The notes beneath the pieces were generated by a model, which was given only the letters and a program-made list of their open reading frames with translations, did not search any database and was not told where the DNA came from. From Symsagittifera roscoffensis (taxonomy: Eukaryota > Xenacoelomorpha > Acoela > Convolutidae): a stretch of DNA of 64,000 nucleotides. Positions 1-13,630 of the stretch are shown here, one piece after another. A program made the translations under genes and the position numbers. How positions within the stretch are numbered: the stretch's first letter is position 1; every line of letters starts with the position of its first letter. The stretch spans positions 23,438,697-23,502,696 of the forward strand of contig NC_087068.1 in the NCBI RefSeq assembly GCF_963678635.1. Reading direction: 5' to 3'.

Positions 1-56
1 CAAGGGACAGTGTTAACAAATTTGAAGCAAATCTGAATAAATTTTGACCTTGTAAA
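1..56 (+). mobile_element. LINE-B C-terminal end, truncated by window edge
   Basis: Translates as RDSVNKFEANLNKF followed by a stop, the last residues of the LINE-B C-terminus seen in full at 6340-6830 and 13150-13630. Only the last codons lie inside the window. Confidence 0.6.
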
Positions 57-2269
57 ATGTAGAACACATGAATTGATTCCAGAAAAAATGGATCGCCAAA
101 AGGCCAAAAAGAGCCTTCAGATCAGAAAAAAATCAATTAGTTTGTGAAAAAAAAATCTTTTTTTTTTCTTTTTTGTTTATCTCGTCAATGTTTCAATCAA
201 AAAAATTTAATATTGATTGCCCTGAAAATTTAAAATTGATCTCTGTCCCGATAAACGAGCAGTCTTGTTTACTTTACATTAAATTTCAGTTTCATTAGAA
301 TCTACCTCCATTAAATTATGAAAATTACAGATTTTTTTACTGAACTAAAAGACGAAGAACAGTTTTAGTGAATTGGGTTGCTCAAAAAATGAAGAAAATT
401 TAAAGAAAAAATTGATAGAATAAAAGATAAATTCAAATTGTTCAATTTCAATCGAAATTTTTCAAAATGAACGTTATAGCTCAACGTGGTTTAAAACAAA
501 CTTATTGTTGTGAAAAACATGATGAAGCATTGTCTTATATTTGATTTGTCTGCCTGTTTGTCGAGCGCTCTTTGATGGATTTTAGAGATAGGTCTGTCAA
601 TCAGTTCTCTGTTCAGGTGCAAGGCTTTTCTGGCCTAAGAAGTGTGGTGGTGCGCCACCGGATCTTCTGAGCTCGGTTGAGATTGTTTCATATCTAAGTG
701 ATTTCTTGAGTTTTCACTTTGCTTTTTATTTAATTGTAATAATTTTCACTTCATGTTTTTATTTTCTACCCTATTTTTATGGGAAAATTCAAAACTTTCT
801 GTCTAGTTCAATTTGTTTTTATGCTTACGCAGCACCGTCAAAATGAGAAAAAACAACAATGAGAGTGCAAGCAAAAAAATACCTAAATTCTTCAGAAATT
901 TTGAAAAAGATTGGATGTGATTGTTGCTCCTAATTTCGTCCAATCAGTTTTGTTAAAATTTTTCTAAGAAGATACAATGGTTTCAATTTTTTTTATGTTT
1001 GTTAATGTGAAAACTTTTAATGATGCTTTAATCGGCAATAGCTTAGTGCTAGATTATTATTTAACAACAACCCGTTCTTTTGATCAGTGAGTACCTAAGG
1101 ACTCGGGTTATCGCTTGGCAGAAAATCTTTGGGATAGAATGCATGACAACTTCTAGAATATACAAAAAAAAAATTTTAGCTTGGTTTTCTTGAAGTCTCT
1201 TAGTTTTTTTGGCGAGCCAAAAGAAGTGGTACTAAACAAAGGATAGCTAGCAATGAGCTCTATTATAATAATAAAAAAATTAGAGTCTTTTTCGTTTCAA
1301 TGCCGTAACCCCTTCCTCGAGGGTCAAGCCTGTCACAGACAGAACTCGAGCAGATAAGGAAGCTAATCGACAGCAAGCTCAATGAGGGAAAATTAGAAAT
1401 GAGAATAAGGCTGCGCCTTTTTATACACCTAATAAATAAAATTGTTATCTGAGTATCGAAGTTCAGCTGATATAACTGCCTCCAGCCCTTTTTTTGAAAC
1501 TGATATGCTGTGTACAAAATAGTTACACCTTTTCAAAATGGTTTGGGGGCCGGTCAAGACAGGACTGTTTCTTAAAATTCATCTCAAATTTTAAAAGATC
1601 TTATTAAGGAATCAAAAACCAATGCGAAGGTCATTTTCTTAAAATAGACGACTAAGCTTCTTAAATGTTTGAGAGAAAAAGAGATTAGCCGAACTATAAA
1701 AAAAACTTGGAGGCTTACGACTTATGGCCAACAGAAACACGCTCAGATGCATGGCGTCTAAAGGCGCGGGATGCAAGGGTCTCGTGGATTGAGTTTTTTT
1801 TTGGAAGTTTTTAATTTTTTGTGGGCGCTGAAATCGTTGCACACTCCTTTAAAAATTTGAAAGAGCGTGTTGACAACCCGAAGTGCTTAATTTATTTAAA
1901 TGAGGTTTAGTATGGCTTAAAAAGGAAACTATGTTGAATCATTTTTTTCGAACCGCCAGAACTTGTTTAAATATAGTGCGTGCACCTTCATTAAACTGAG
2001 TGACCTTTTATTGCCAAAACAAAACAGACGCTAATAACACAGCTTGATTTTTTTCAAAAATTGCTGTTTATACGATGGAATCTTACCTGACGACTGTGAG
2101 ATAGTGCTTGGAGACCATAAACTTATACTGAAGTCGAAAAAATATTGTTTTAAGCTTAAACAAAGAAACAAGTGAGCTATGTACAATTACGCAGTACAAT
2201 GCAGTTCAAAAAAAGACAAAACAGTCTACAGCACAGTACAGGACACAAATACGCAGTACAATACAATGA

Positions 2270-4910
2270 AAGGTCAATTTCAACAAAAAGTATCCAAAAA
2301 TAGAATTCAATGCCATTGACGAAAGAAACTGTTCAGTTACACAAATAAATTCAGCAAATAGGTTAAAAAACGGTTTTAGGAATTTCGGAAATATGGCTCA
2401 CAAAACCAAATGATTTGAAGCTATGGGATTTAGAACCAAAAAGACACGTGATGTTTAGATTTGATAGACAACCTTCAAAAACACTAAAATATGATGGTGT
2501 TTTGTTGATTATACCAATAAAATTGGTACCAAAACTGAGATAATATTCAAACCTTTTTGATGAAGAAAACATAAGTCAAAGTGGGTTGAAGGCAAATCGA
2601 ATTTCAACGTTGCGAGTATAGAAAAAAAACAGTGATTAGCTTGTGTTATAAACCGAACAAACCAGAATTTATTGACTTTTTTCAGAACAATTCACAAAAA
2701 GTTCACACCCAAATTGACAACGCACTGTCCGTTTCTGACATGATAACACTTATAGGCGATTATAATAAAACATACTGCAACAAATCAGAAAAAGACAAAA
2801 CTCTATCATAACTGATTATGGCTTAAAAATTTTCTGCCCAAATGATAAGACGGGAGTCAGTGCTTCTGCAAAGATTCGTATCGATTACTTCATTAGTGAC
2901 TATGAAACAAACGGAAAGGAAGTTTGAATTGATACATCTTATAAAACGGACCATTGTGCTTCACTTGATAAGTCAAATTTTAAAATTGGAAAGATCGTGC
3001 CGAAATTTTTTTTATACTTTTAACGAAGATAATTACAGTAAATCAGAGTTTTGCAAAACTTTTTCCGACTTTCATTGGTTTCAGTCATATCATTGCGCAG
3101 ACGCACAAAGCATCTTTCCTTGATGATGAGTTTTTCACCAAGTTGAGCCAATAAAAGAAATGCGTTCGCATTTTTAAAGTTAAAAATCTGCTGAACACGG
3201 AATGATTCGGTTTAGATCGCAAAAAAAAATTAAGAAAGCAAGATATTTTTAGCTCAGCGAAATCAAAATAACAACAAAAATTGACAAAATGATTGCCTCT
3301 TCCGGAAATCATAAAACCTCAGGGATCTTCTACCGTACCTGCCTGTGCAAAAATTGACGGCCAATCGAAAATTCTCACTCACCTAACTTTTGTTATTGAT
3401 GCCTGCACAGATGAGAAAGTTTTTACATCTGAACTAAAGATAGCAAATGTCACACCCTCATTAAAAACAATTGACCCGTTGAATCCAAAAATTTATCGCC
3501 CTTTCTATATAACATGTGCAATCTTCAAAACCTTTGAAAAATTTTTCATGCTCATCTAAACAATCATTTGAACAAATATCAAACAATGACTCCACTTCAA
3601 ATTGTATTTTGGAAAAGTTACCATTTTTAGGCCATCAGTCAAACGACTTTTGATCAGCTTTTGTTACATGCGAAGATAACCACAAAGCTGGCTCTCGGAT
3701 CCCCAGACTACGTGATTACCATTAAAAACACAGCTCGAATATCATATTTTACTATGTTTTTAGTGACAGTTATATAGTAAATCCTATGGGGATGGATTGA
3801 CTCTTTCCTCTTTCTAGCTCGTTCTAGCCAATGTTCTTTTTTCGCTCGTCAGGGGTTTCGGCTGTGTCAAGCCGGCGGAATGGCACACAGCTGAGCTTTT
3901 GGAACGAAGCACGCAGTTGAACTGGGCTTTGGAATGAACAATTTTATAGATCAGAAGTTAAATCTTCTGCCGTACTACGGAACAATAAATCACATATCGG
4001 AATTGAGAAAAGAATTGAAAAAATGTGTAATTTATTTTTATCATTATCTCACTAACAAAAGGCAAGCTTTTACAACTGCCTTGAGGCTACCGACAGCAAT
4101 TTCTACAATAAATCAAGAAAAAAAGCAAATATTTTTTGAACACGTGTATTGAACTGCCTCTCTACAAATAACTTTTTCATCTGTTATCAAATAAGTGGTG
4201 GGTGGAGTTTGTTGCCCAGCACATTACCAAATTTTGGTATTACCTTATCAACATTCATAAAAATTTTCTACGCTAATGAAAAGAAATCTAATCCTATATT
4301 TACGCATAAATTACTTGACGTGAATTCGCATTAAAATACATGACGCATTAATTTCGTTTTCGTAAGTTGATTTGCGATTATATGTAAAAATTTCACGTTG
4401 CTTACTTCTAGTTTTCATTCTTAAAATGATGAATTTATTGATTTAATAATTTCATCACGAACACATTCAAACAATTGAGTAATTAATCTGACTGTGAAAA
4501 CACACGAAGCTTTGAAAACGTTCAGAAAAAATGCTTGAAATGGGTTACTTGTAAATGGAACAACTGTTACAAAGATCTCCTCAAGACTAGCCAGATTTTA
4601 CCCCTTTCGTTGTACATACAACTTCAAAACCTCCTATTCTTCTCAAAATGTATATCGGGTTAGCACAATTTTGAAGTTTATCAATTCATATGTTTGAGGA
4701 AAACTAACCGAACAGTGAGGACCGACACTGAAATGACCTTTGACCACACAAAACCTCGGCGGAATCTCTGCGAGCAAAATTTCTTTTTTAATACCAGTTC
4801 CCTTATTAATAGACTTCCTAGGGAAATCCAGTTTAAGGACGCATCTGGACTTAAACACAGAATTCTACGGTATCTCTGGTTACACTTTGAGACGAACTAA
4901 AACGAAACAG
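2270..4910 (+). mobile_element. LINE-A remnant in unit 1 (endonuclease, RT start, C-terminus)
   Basis: Non-LTR retrotransposon relic readable in all three plus frames with stops and frameshifts. At about 2368 the translation reads ISEIWL, the typical motif of APE-type endonucleases. Around 2750-2960 it reads IGDYNK, then DYGLK, IDYFISDYE and TDHCAS, matching the conserved GDFN, I-D-Y and SDH blocks of that domain. At 3300-3560 it reads THLTF..., TSELKIANVTPSLK and YRPF..., matching the fingers of LINE reverse transcriptases. The palm domain is deleted. At 4690-4900 NRLPREIQF...LK matches the C-terminal end of LINE ORF2. A purifying copy is not present, so the element is dead. Confidence 0.8.
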
Positions 4911-5001
4911 TCAGCAGCACATGGAGAGTTTAGAAAAGGTAATCACAGACGACAACCATGGGAGACTCTCCCTGTGCCCATCAATGGTTGACCGAATCCA
5001 C

Positions 5002-5030
5002 ATTACTACTATTACTACTAGTAGTAGTAA
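5002..5030. repeat. TAC/TAG microsatellite at the LINE-A 3' end
   Basis: A (TAC)n run switches to (TAG)n, giving a short self-complementary tract. Similar tracts sit at the same place in unit 2 (11927-11957) and, shortened, in unit 3 (about 19873-19888). The position, about 100 bp after the LINE-A C-terminus, suggests the microsatellite tail that many CR1/RTE-like elements end with. Confidence 0.7.
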
Positions 5031-6339
5031 CCTTACACTAATACTGTAATAATGCGCGACTATTCTGTATAGTAAGTAAAGTGTTTCTTCTTCTTGAAGA
5101 GATGTTTGCTAAAAAGTAAATTTCAAACGTTTTCGCAACTATGTGCATCGTCAGGGTTTTTACAATTACCTAATCTAAATGACGATAAAACATCAATTTA
5201 TTAATGTTATTTACAATAATTTACATACATTTTGGTTCTAAACCATTATGTTAAATAATTAGCCAATTACAGTTGACCTCTAAATTACTATTAGGATTAA
5301 AGTACTTTTAACCGCTAAAATTAATTATTTCTTCTTAATGAACTTAGCACTAAGATTTTCTCAAGTAATCTTTGTTTGAACTCGAGCAAGCGCAACGAGG
5401 AACACAGTGCAGGTAGTTTTGTAAGTAGAGAATATCCATCGAATTACAGGTTGCGAACGCTAGCTGCGTACTCGGCACTTTTAATGATAAAATTACTTTC
5501 GGAGATTTTTTTATAGAGCCAAGGGAACCAAACGGGAGCTTCTTATCCGTATATAGAGAGTTGCAAAGAGTTCAGAGAGACAGAATTAATTAAAAAGAGC
5601 AACTGTCTAGACATCAGCGGAAATATAAACTGAAATAAACATAACTTCGAAAGTTTTTAAAGCCGAATATCGCTCAAAACTTGTAATCACTGCATCAGAA
5701 GCGGCGAATAGTAAACCTTGAAACAGGAAAACTATTGCAAAAAAGGCTAAATTTTTTGTCTAAATTTTGAATGATTTGATCATCCTTTTTCCGTTCTTTC
5801 GGAACGGCCTAATCTTTTTTTTTGTTGAAAATAACTCTGGATTTTGATTCCTAAACTAAATTTGCTAACTGTTTTATAGTAAGTCTGGATGTTGATTGCA
5901 GTTTTTAAAAAAAAGGCTAGCATTATCATCGGATAATCAACAATCTTGCTTTTCGAATTTGTCTGACAAAAAGTTCAAGGTTGGTCGGCTTCAGATTTTG
6001 CAAGCAAAAAAGCGTCCAAAAGCATTGATTTCTCATTTTAATTATTTCTGTCTTTCCGAAATTTTTGCTACTTATTATATAAAGCTGAGAATATCTTAGA
6101 CCCGTAGCCTCATGTCAGGTCAATCTGTTTGAATTTCTTTCAACTCCGGTTTTTTTCTGTGCAGGTGTTCAGCCAACCAGATTGTGAAAACTGGCCATCT
6201 GACTCTGCTTACTTCTATCCACGTTGTACTTTGCTCTTCCATAGAAATGTTGCATGAAAATTATTTAGTAAATTGAAGTAAATAAATGGTTAAATTGCGA
6301 TGAAATTACTACAAGAATTAATTAATCAAATTTAGACTT

Positions 6340-6830
6340 AACAGCACAAATAAATTTAAACGTATTTTGATTGGGTGCCGGACATCAAGGCATAAGTGAT
6401 ACCGCACTTAGAGTACACAAAGCAGACTTGAAATCTATACCTCGAAAAATTTTAGGTCAAAATCAAAAATTTCCATCAACGCGCAACAAGACTACTCACA
6501 GTCATGCGCAAATGTAGCTTTTCCAACGGATTGAAGATTTTGAACCTACCAACTCTTGGACAAAGATAAAAAACGAGAAAAAATGCTTGAACTTTAAAAA
6601 ATCTTAGGGAAAACTTATGATGTAATAGTAACTGAAGGACTTTTCTCAATCGCTGAGATGGACAAGCGAGGAAACGTGTACAAAACAACCGCCATAGAGA
6701 TCAAAACCACATCAATAATTTTTTCACCATTGCAGCTATTAACGACTGGATTTCACTGCCAGTAGGGATTATATCAAGGGACAGTGTTAACAAATTTGAA
6801 GCAAATCTGAATTAATTTTGACCTTCTGAA
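6340..6830 (+). mobile_element. LINE-B, 5'-truncated C-terminal fragment
   Basis: A second, different non-LTR element. Conceptual translation of the plus strand, with frameshifts, gives QRATRLLTVMRKCSFSNGLK, then ILNLPTLGQR, and near 6715-6820 NNFFTIAAINDWISLPVGII followed by RDSVNKFEANLNKF and a stop. This is the canonical end of CR1/L2-type ORF2: Q-R-A-T-R/K, LxxLxLPTLxxRR, F...R...WNxLP, SVxxFKxxLDxF. The preceding reverse transcriptase is absent, as expected for a 5'-truncated insertion. The fragment spans the unit 1/unit 2 junction. Confidence 0.78.
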
Positions 6831-9800
6831 ATGTAGAACACATGAATTGATTCCAGAAAAAATGGATCGCCAAAGGCCAAAAAGAGCATTCAGATCAGAA
6901 AAAAATCAATTAATTTGTGAAGGAAAAATCTTTTTTTTTTCTGTTTTGTTTATCTCGTCAATGTTTCAATCAAAAAATTTTAATATTGATTGCCCTGAAA
7001 ATTTAAAATTGATCTGTGCCCCGATATACGAGCAGTCTTGTTTACTTTACATTTAATTTCAGTTTCATTAGAATCTACCTCCATTAAATTATAAAAATTA
7101 CAGAGTTTTTTTACTGAACTAAAAGACGAAGAACAGTTTTAGTGAAATGGGTTGCTCAAAAACTGAAGAAAATTAAAAAAAAAACAGTTAGAATAAAAGA
7201 TAATTTCAAATTGTTCGAGTTCAATCGAAATTTTTCAAAATAAACGTTATCGCTCAACGTTGCTTAAAACAAACTTATTGTTGTGAAAAACATGATAAAG
7301 GATTGTCTTATATTTGATGTGTCTGCCTGTTTGTCGAGCGCTCTTTGATGGATTTTAGAGATAGGTCTGTCAATCAGTTCTCTGTTCAGGTGCAAGGCTT
7401 TTCTGGCCTAAGAAGTGTGGTGGTGCCAATTGAAAAAGATTGGATGTGATTGTTGCTCCTAACTTTGTCCAATCAGTTTTGTTCAAACTTTTCTAAGAAG
7501 ATACAATGGTTTCAATTTTATTAGGTTTGGTAATGTGAAAGCTTTTAATAATGCTTTAATTGGCAATAGCTTAGTGCTAGATTATTATGTAACAAAAGCC
7601 CGTTCTTATGATCGAGTATTCAGTGAGTACTTAAGGACTCGGGTGATCGCTTGGCAGAAAATCGTTGGGATAGAATGCATGACAACTTCTAGAACAAATA
7701 ATATGTTACTTTTAGCTTGGTTTTCTTGAAGTCTCTCAGTTTTTTTTTTGGCGAGCCAAAAGAAGTGGTACTAAACAAAGGATAGCTAGCAATGAGCTCT
7801 TTTATAACAAAAAAATCAGAGTCTTTTTCGTTCCAATGCCGTAATCCCTTCCTCGAGGGTCAACCCTGTCACAGACAGAACTCGAACAGATAAGGAAGCT
7901 AATTGGCAGCAAGCTCAATGAGGGAAAATTAGAAATGAGAAAAAGGCTGCACCTTTTTTTACACCTAATATATAAAATTGTTATCTGAGCATCCAGGTTT
8001 AACTGATATAACTGCCTCAAGCCCGTTTTTTTGTAACTGATATGCTGTGTACAAAACAGTTACACCTTTTCAAAATGCTTTGGGGGCCGGTCAAGACAGG
8101 ACTGTTTCGTAAAATTCATCCTAAATTTTAAAAGATCTTACTAAAGAATCAAAAACCAATGCGAAGGTCATTTTCTTAAAATAGACGACTAAGCTTCTTA
8201 AGCGTTTGAGAGAAAAATAGATTAGCCAAACTATAAAAAAACTTGGAGGCTTACGACTTATCTCCAACAGTAACACGCTCAGACGCATCGCGTCTAAAGG
8301 CGCGGGATGCAAGGGTCTCGTGGATTGAGTTTTTTTGTGGAAGTTTTTAATTTTTTGTGAGAGTTGAAATCGTTGCACTCTCCTTTAGAAATTTGAAAGA
8401 GCGTTTTGACAACCCGAAGTGCTCAATTTATTTAAATGAGGTTTAGTATGGCTTAAAAGAGAAACTATGTGGAATCAATTTTTTCGAACCGCCAGAAGTT
8501 GTTTAAATATAGTGCTTGCACCTGCATTAAACTGAGTGACCTTTTTTTTTGCCAAAACAAAACAGACGCTAATAACACAGCTTGAATTAAAAAAAAAACA
8601 ATTGCTGTTTAGATGATGGAATCCTAGCCGACGACTGTGAGATAGTGCTTGGAGACCATAAACTTATACTGAAGTCGGAAAAAAATTGATTTAAGCCTAA
8701 ACACAGAAAGAAGTTAGCTATGTACAATTACGCAGTACAATGCAGTTCAAAATTACAAAACGGTTCACAGTACATACAGGACACAAGTACGCAGTACAAT
8801 AGAATGAAAGATCAATTTCCAGCAAAAAGTATCCAATAATAGAGTTCAATGCCATTGACGAAAGAAATTGTTCAGTTAAAAAAATAAATTCAGCAAATAG
8901 GTTAAAAACGGTTTTAGGAATTTCGGAAATATGGCTCACAAAACCAGATGATTTGAAGCTATGGGATTTAGAACCAAAAAGACACGTGATGTTTAGATTT
9001 GATAGACAACCTTCAAAAACACTAAAATATGATGGTGTTTTGTTGATTATACCAATAAAATTGGTACCAAAACTGAGATAATTCTCAAACCTTTTTGATG
9101 AAGAAAACATAAGTCAAAGTGGGTTGAAGGCAAATCGAATTTCAACGTTGCGAGTATAGAAAAAAAACAGTGATTAGCTTGTGTTATAAACCGAACAAAC
9201 CAGAATTTATTGATTTTTTAAAGAACAATTCACAAAAAGTTCACACCCAAATTGACAACGCACTGTCCGTTTCTGAAAGGCTAACACGATTCGAGAACTA
9301 CAAGTCATAAAACCTCAGGGATCTTCTACCTTACCTGCCTGTGCAAAAGTTGACGGCCAATCGAAAATTCTCACTCACCTAACTTTTGTTATTGATGCCT
9401 GCACAGATGAGAAAGTTTTTACATCTGAACTAAAGATAGCAAATGCCACACCCTCATTAAAAACAATTGACACGTTGAATCCAAAAAATTTATCGCCCTT
9501 TCTCAATAACATGTGCAATCTTCAAAACCTTTGAAAAAGTTTTCATGCTCATCTAAACAATCATTTGAACAAATATCAAACAATGACTCCACTTCAATTT
9601 GGATTTTCGAAAAACTTTCTCAACACAACTTGCATTGATTTAGAAAGTATCCAAAAAGAAACAGATCCTAAAAAAATTCTACATGCAGCTTTATTGGATC
9701 CTTCAGAAGCTTTTTCAACTCTATTTAACATATTATTTCAGAAAAAAAACTGTTTGGGATTTTCAAGGGAAGCAATGGGATAAATTAAAGATTTCCTCAA

Positions 9801-12800
9801 TGAACGCCCTCAAACATTAAATGTCATTGGAGTTGTTTTTTCAGTGGATTGAAGGTAGAAGAAAAGTGCCAACAGGCACGGTACTAGATCCAATTTTGTT
9901 CAATTTATATATCAATGTTATACAAAAACGGATATCTCATGAGTGGACATTGGTGCAAAATGCAGACGACTGTATGATATTTGTATCACGCCTGACTTCA
10001 AATGATGCGTTAAAATAGTGACAAAGTTTCTTGCTCGTTGTCACCAAATTTTTTCTGAAACTCAGTTTAATTTGATTGAATCAAAATCAGAAATTACAAT
10101 AATTTTTCAAAAAATTGGTAATCGGAATGTGGAAATTGACTGACTTATTACAAAAAATCAATACATAGTAAAAAAACTGAAAACACATATTTATTCTGAT
10201 TCTTGATTCTTTTCTTCCATTTTAATCTGGAACAAAAAAGTTACAAAAAATTGGCCCAAGGAAAATTACAATATATAAAAATCGACAACAACTTCCCATT
10301 TTTTCTTTGATTGCTCTGCTTCATTGCTTAATTTTGAGTCATTTAGGTTATGCAGCAATATTTTTAGGGCAAATTATGGCAGTTTTCATGATGTCAAAAA
10401 AGCAGTGTAACATTCGCCCAAAAACTACATAGTGACGGAGCGTAGAAAAAGCACCTCTTGACGACTGGCTGGCGTCAGTTACCTAAACTCTACCCGTTTT
10501 TCACCGTCGAGACCTAGCCAGTTGATTTTGTGATCTGCTTAGGGCTCAAAAAAAGTTACCAGTTTTAGGCCATCAGCCAAACGACTTTTGATAAGTTTTT
10601 GTTACATGCGAAGATAACCAAAAAGCTGGCTCTCGGATCCCAGTCTACGTGATTACCATTAAAAACACGGCTCGAATATCATATTTTACTATGTTTTTAG
10701 TGACAGTTATATAGTAAATCATATAGGAATGGATTGACTCTTTCCTCTTTCTAGCTCGTTCTAGCCAATGTTCTTTTTTCGCTCGTCAGGGGTTTCGGCT
10801 GTGTCAAGCCGGCGGAATGGCACACAGCTGAACTGGGCTTTTGGAACGAGGCACACAGTTGAACTGGGCTTTGGAACGAACAATTTTGTAGATCAGAAGT
10901 TAAATCTTCTGCCGTACTATGGAACAATAAATCACATATCGGAATTGAGAAAAGAATTGAAAAAATGTGCAATTTATTTATATCATAATCTCACTAACAA
11001 AAGGCAAGCTTTTACAACTGCCTTGAGGCTACCGACAGCGATTTCTAGAATAAATCAAGAAAAAAGCAAATAATATTTGAACACGTGTATTGAACTGCCT
11101 CTCTACAAACAACTTTTTCATCTGTTATCAAATAAGTGGTGGGTGGAGTTTGTTGTCCAGCATATTACCAAATTTTGGTATTACCTTATCTACGTTCATG
11201 AAAAATTTCTACGCTAGTGAAATGAAATCTAATCCTATATTTACGCATAAATTACTTGACGTGAATTCGCATTAAAATACATGACGCATTAATTCCGTTT
11301 TTGTAAGTTGATTTGCGATTATATGTAAAAATTTCACGTTGTTTACTTCTAGTTTTCATTCTTTAATAATTTCATCCCGAACACATTCAAACAATTGAGT
11401 AATTAATCTGACTGTGAAAACACACTAAGTTTTGAAAACGTTCAGAAAAATAGCTTGAAATGGGTGACTTGTAACTGGAACAACTGTTACAAAGATCTCC
11501 TGAAGACTAGCCAAGTTTTACCCTTTTCGTTGTACCTACAACATCAAGACCTCCTATTCTTCTCAAAATGTATCTCGGGTTGGCACGATTTTGATGTTTA
11601 TCAATTCATATGTTTGAGGTAAACTGACCGAACAGTGAGGACCGACTCTGAGATGACATTTGACCACAAAAAAAAAACCTCGGCGAAATCTCTGCGAGCA
11701 AATTTTCTTTTTACATACCAGTTCCCTTATTAGTAGACTTCCTAGGGAAATCCAGTTTAAGGACGCATCTGGACTTAAACACAGATTTCTACGGTATCTC
11801 TGGTTACACTTTGAGACGAACTAAAACGAAACAGTCAGCAGCACGTGGAGAGTTTAGAAAAGGCAATCACAGACGACGACCATGGGAGACTCTCCCTGTG
11901 CCCATCAATGGTTGACCGAATCCAAATTACTACTACTACTAGTAGTAGTTGTAGTAACTTTACACTAATGCTATAATAATGCGCGACTATTCTGTATAGT
12001 AATTAAAGTGTTTCTTCTCCTTGAAAAGATGTTTGCTAAATTTCAAATGTTTTCGCAACTATGTGCATCGTCAGGGTTTTTACAATAAACTAATCTAAAT
12101 GACGATAAAACATCAATTTATTAATGTTATTTACAATAATTTACATACATTTTGTTTTCAATTAATCTTTGTTTGAACTCGAGCAAGCGCAACGAGGAAC
12201 ACAGGGCAGGTGGTTTTGTAAGTAGAGAATATCCATCAAATTACAGGTTGCGAATGCTAGGTGCGTACTCGGCACTTTCAATGATAAAATTAATTTCGGA
12301 GATTTTTTTTATAGAGCCAAGGGAAGCAAACGGGAGCTTTTATGCGTATATAGAGAGTTGCAAAAAGTTTCGAGAAACAGAACTAATTAAAAAGAGCAAC
12401 TGTCTAGACATCAGCTTAAATAAAAACTGAAATAAACATAACGTCGAAAGTTTTTAAAGCCGAATATCGCTCAAAACTTATAACCACGGCGGGCAACTGC
12501 ATCAGAAGCGGCGAATAGTAAACCTTGAAACAGGAAAACTATTGCAAATGTGGCTAAAATTTTTGTCTAAATTTTGAATGATTTGATCATCTTATTTCCG
12601 TTTTTTCGGAACGGCCTTATCTTTTTTTTTGTTCAAAATAACTCTGGATTTCGATTCCTAAACTAAATTTCCTAACTGTTTTATAGTAAATATGGATGTT
12701 GATTGCAGTTTTTAAAAATTAGGCGAGCATTATCATCGGATAATCGACAATCTTGCTTTTCGAATTTGTCTGAAAAAAATTCAAGGTTGGCCGGCTTCAG

Positions 12801-13568
12801 ATTTTGCAAGCAAAAAAGCGTCGAAAAGCATTGATTTCTCATTTTAATTAATTCTGTCTGTCCGAACTTTTTTTACTTTTTATATAAAGCTGAGAATATC
12901 TTAGATCCGTAGCCTCATGTCAGGTCAATCTGTTGAACTTCTTTCAACTCCGGTTTTTTTTTGTGCAGGTGTTCAGCCAACCAGATTGTGAAAACTGGCC
13001 ATCTGACTCTGTTTACTTCTATCCACGTTATACTTTGCTCTTCCATAGAAAAGTTGCTTGAAAATTATTTAGTAAATTGAAGTAAATAAATGGTTAAATT
13101 GCGATGCATTTACTACAAGAATTAATTAATCAAATTTAGACTTAACAGCACAAATAAATTTAAACGTACATTAATTGGGTGCCGGACATCAAGCCATAAA
13201 TGATACCGCACTTAGAGTACACAAAGCAGACTTGAAATCTATACCTCAAAAATTTTGAGGTCAAAATCAAAAATTTCCATCGACGCGCAACAAGACTACT
13301 CACAGTCATACGCAAATGAAGCTTTTCAAACGGATTGAATATTTAGAACCTACCAACTCTTGGACACAGAAAAAAAACGAGAAAAAATGCTTGAACTTTA
13401 AAAAATCTTAGGGAAAACTTATGATGTAATAGTAACTGAAGGACTTTTCTCAATCGCTGAGATGGACAAGCGAGGAAACGTGTACAAAATAACCGCCATA
13501 GAGATCAAAACCACATCAAAAATTTTTTCATCATTGCAGCTATTAATGACTGGATTTCGCTGCCAGTG
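6775..13568 (+). repeat. Tandem ~6.8 kb repeat, unit 2
   Basis: Second copy, collinear with unit 1. It lacks the ~250 bp block found at 655-905 and 14166-14420: the sequence runs directly from the GTGGTG motif at about 7435 into GAAAAAGATTGG. It also lacks the end of the LINE-A endonuclease and the linker to the reverse transcriptase (jump at about 9280), but it keeps the reverse-transcriptase core that unit 1 lost. An ORF of 92 codons at 12152-12430 is open here and broken in the other units; I do not recognise it. The remainder is non-coding. Confidence 0.9.
8805..11830 (+). mobile_element. LINE-A remnant in unit 2 (endonuclease start, RT palm, C-terminus)
   Basis: The endonuclease start (ISEIWL at about 8917) is followed at about 9280 by an internal deletion that joins it to the RT fingers (QGSSTLPACAKVDGQ). 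The palm is readable at 9565-10015: TPLQFGFSKN, then LLDPSEAFSTLFN (compare the family's LDLSKAFDT), then PTGTVLDPILFNLYIN (compare the GTVLGPILFN block), then NADDCMIF where active enzymes have a YADD/FADD box. Position one of that box is Asn, and stops interrupt the frame at 9781 and 10016. The C-terminal LPREIQ-type block lies near 11740 with frame errors. This identifies the element firmly as a non-LTR retrotransposon but shows that it is inactive. Confidence 0.82.
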
Positions 13569-13630
13569 GGGATTATATCAAGGGACAGTGTTAACAAATT
13601 TGAAGCAAATCTGAATAAATTGTGACCTTC
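13150..13630 (+). mobile_element. LINE-B, 5'-truncated C-terminal fragment
   Basis: Same fragment at the unit 2/unit 3 junction, collinear with 6340-6830. Motifs AAINDWISLPV and RDSVNKFEANLNK are again readable. The equivalent fragment is missing at the end of unit 3, where the array joins the PARP12-like duplication. Confidence 0.75.

Larger units (their letters stand above)
1..6774 (+). repeat. Tandem ~6.8 kb repeat, unit 1
   Basis: The opening bases CAAGGGACAGTGTTAACAAA recur at 6775 and 13569, and the sequence between them stays collinear and very similar, so this is the first of three head-to-tail units. The unit boundary is arbitrary because the window opens inside the array. Unit 1 contains a LINE-A remnant (about 2270-4910) and the start of a LINE-B tail at its end. 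It retains a ~250 bp block near 655-905 that unit 2 lacks. It lost the LINE-A reverse-transcriptase core: the sequence jumps at about 3600 to material that lies ~950 bp further on in unit 3. The stretches 60-2270 and 5060-6340 hold no recognisable protein; short ORFs there recur in all units but are not conserved in frame. Confidence 0.9.

Noticed and set aside
1639-1842. Minus-strand ORFs in the LINE units (also at 2363, 8121, 8718, 15523) as genes
   Set aside because: They lie antisense to LINE sequence; the plus strand gives the recognisable endonuclease motif (ISEIWL) over the same bases.
5002-5030. CRISPR-like or regulatory repeat
   Set aside because: It is a plain trinucleotide tract; there are no spaced direct repeats anywhere in the window that fit a CRISPR array.
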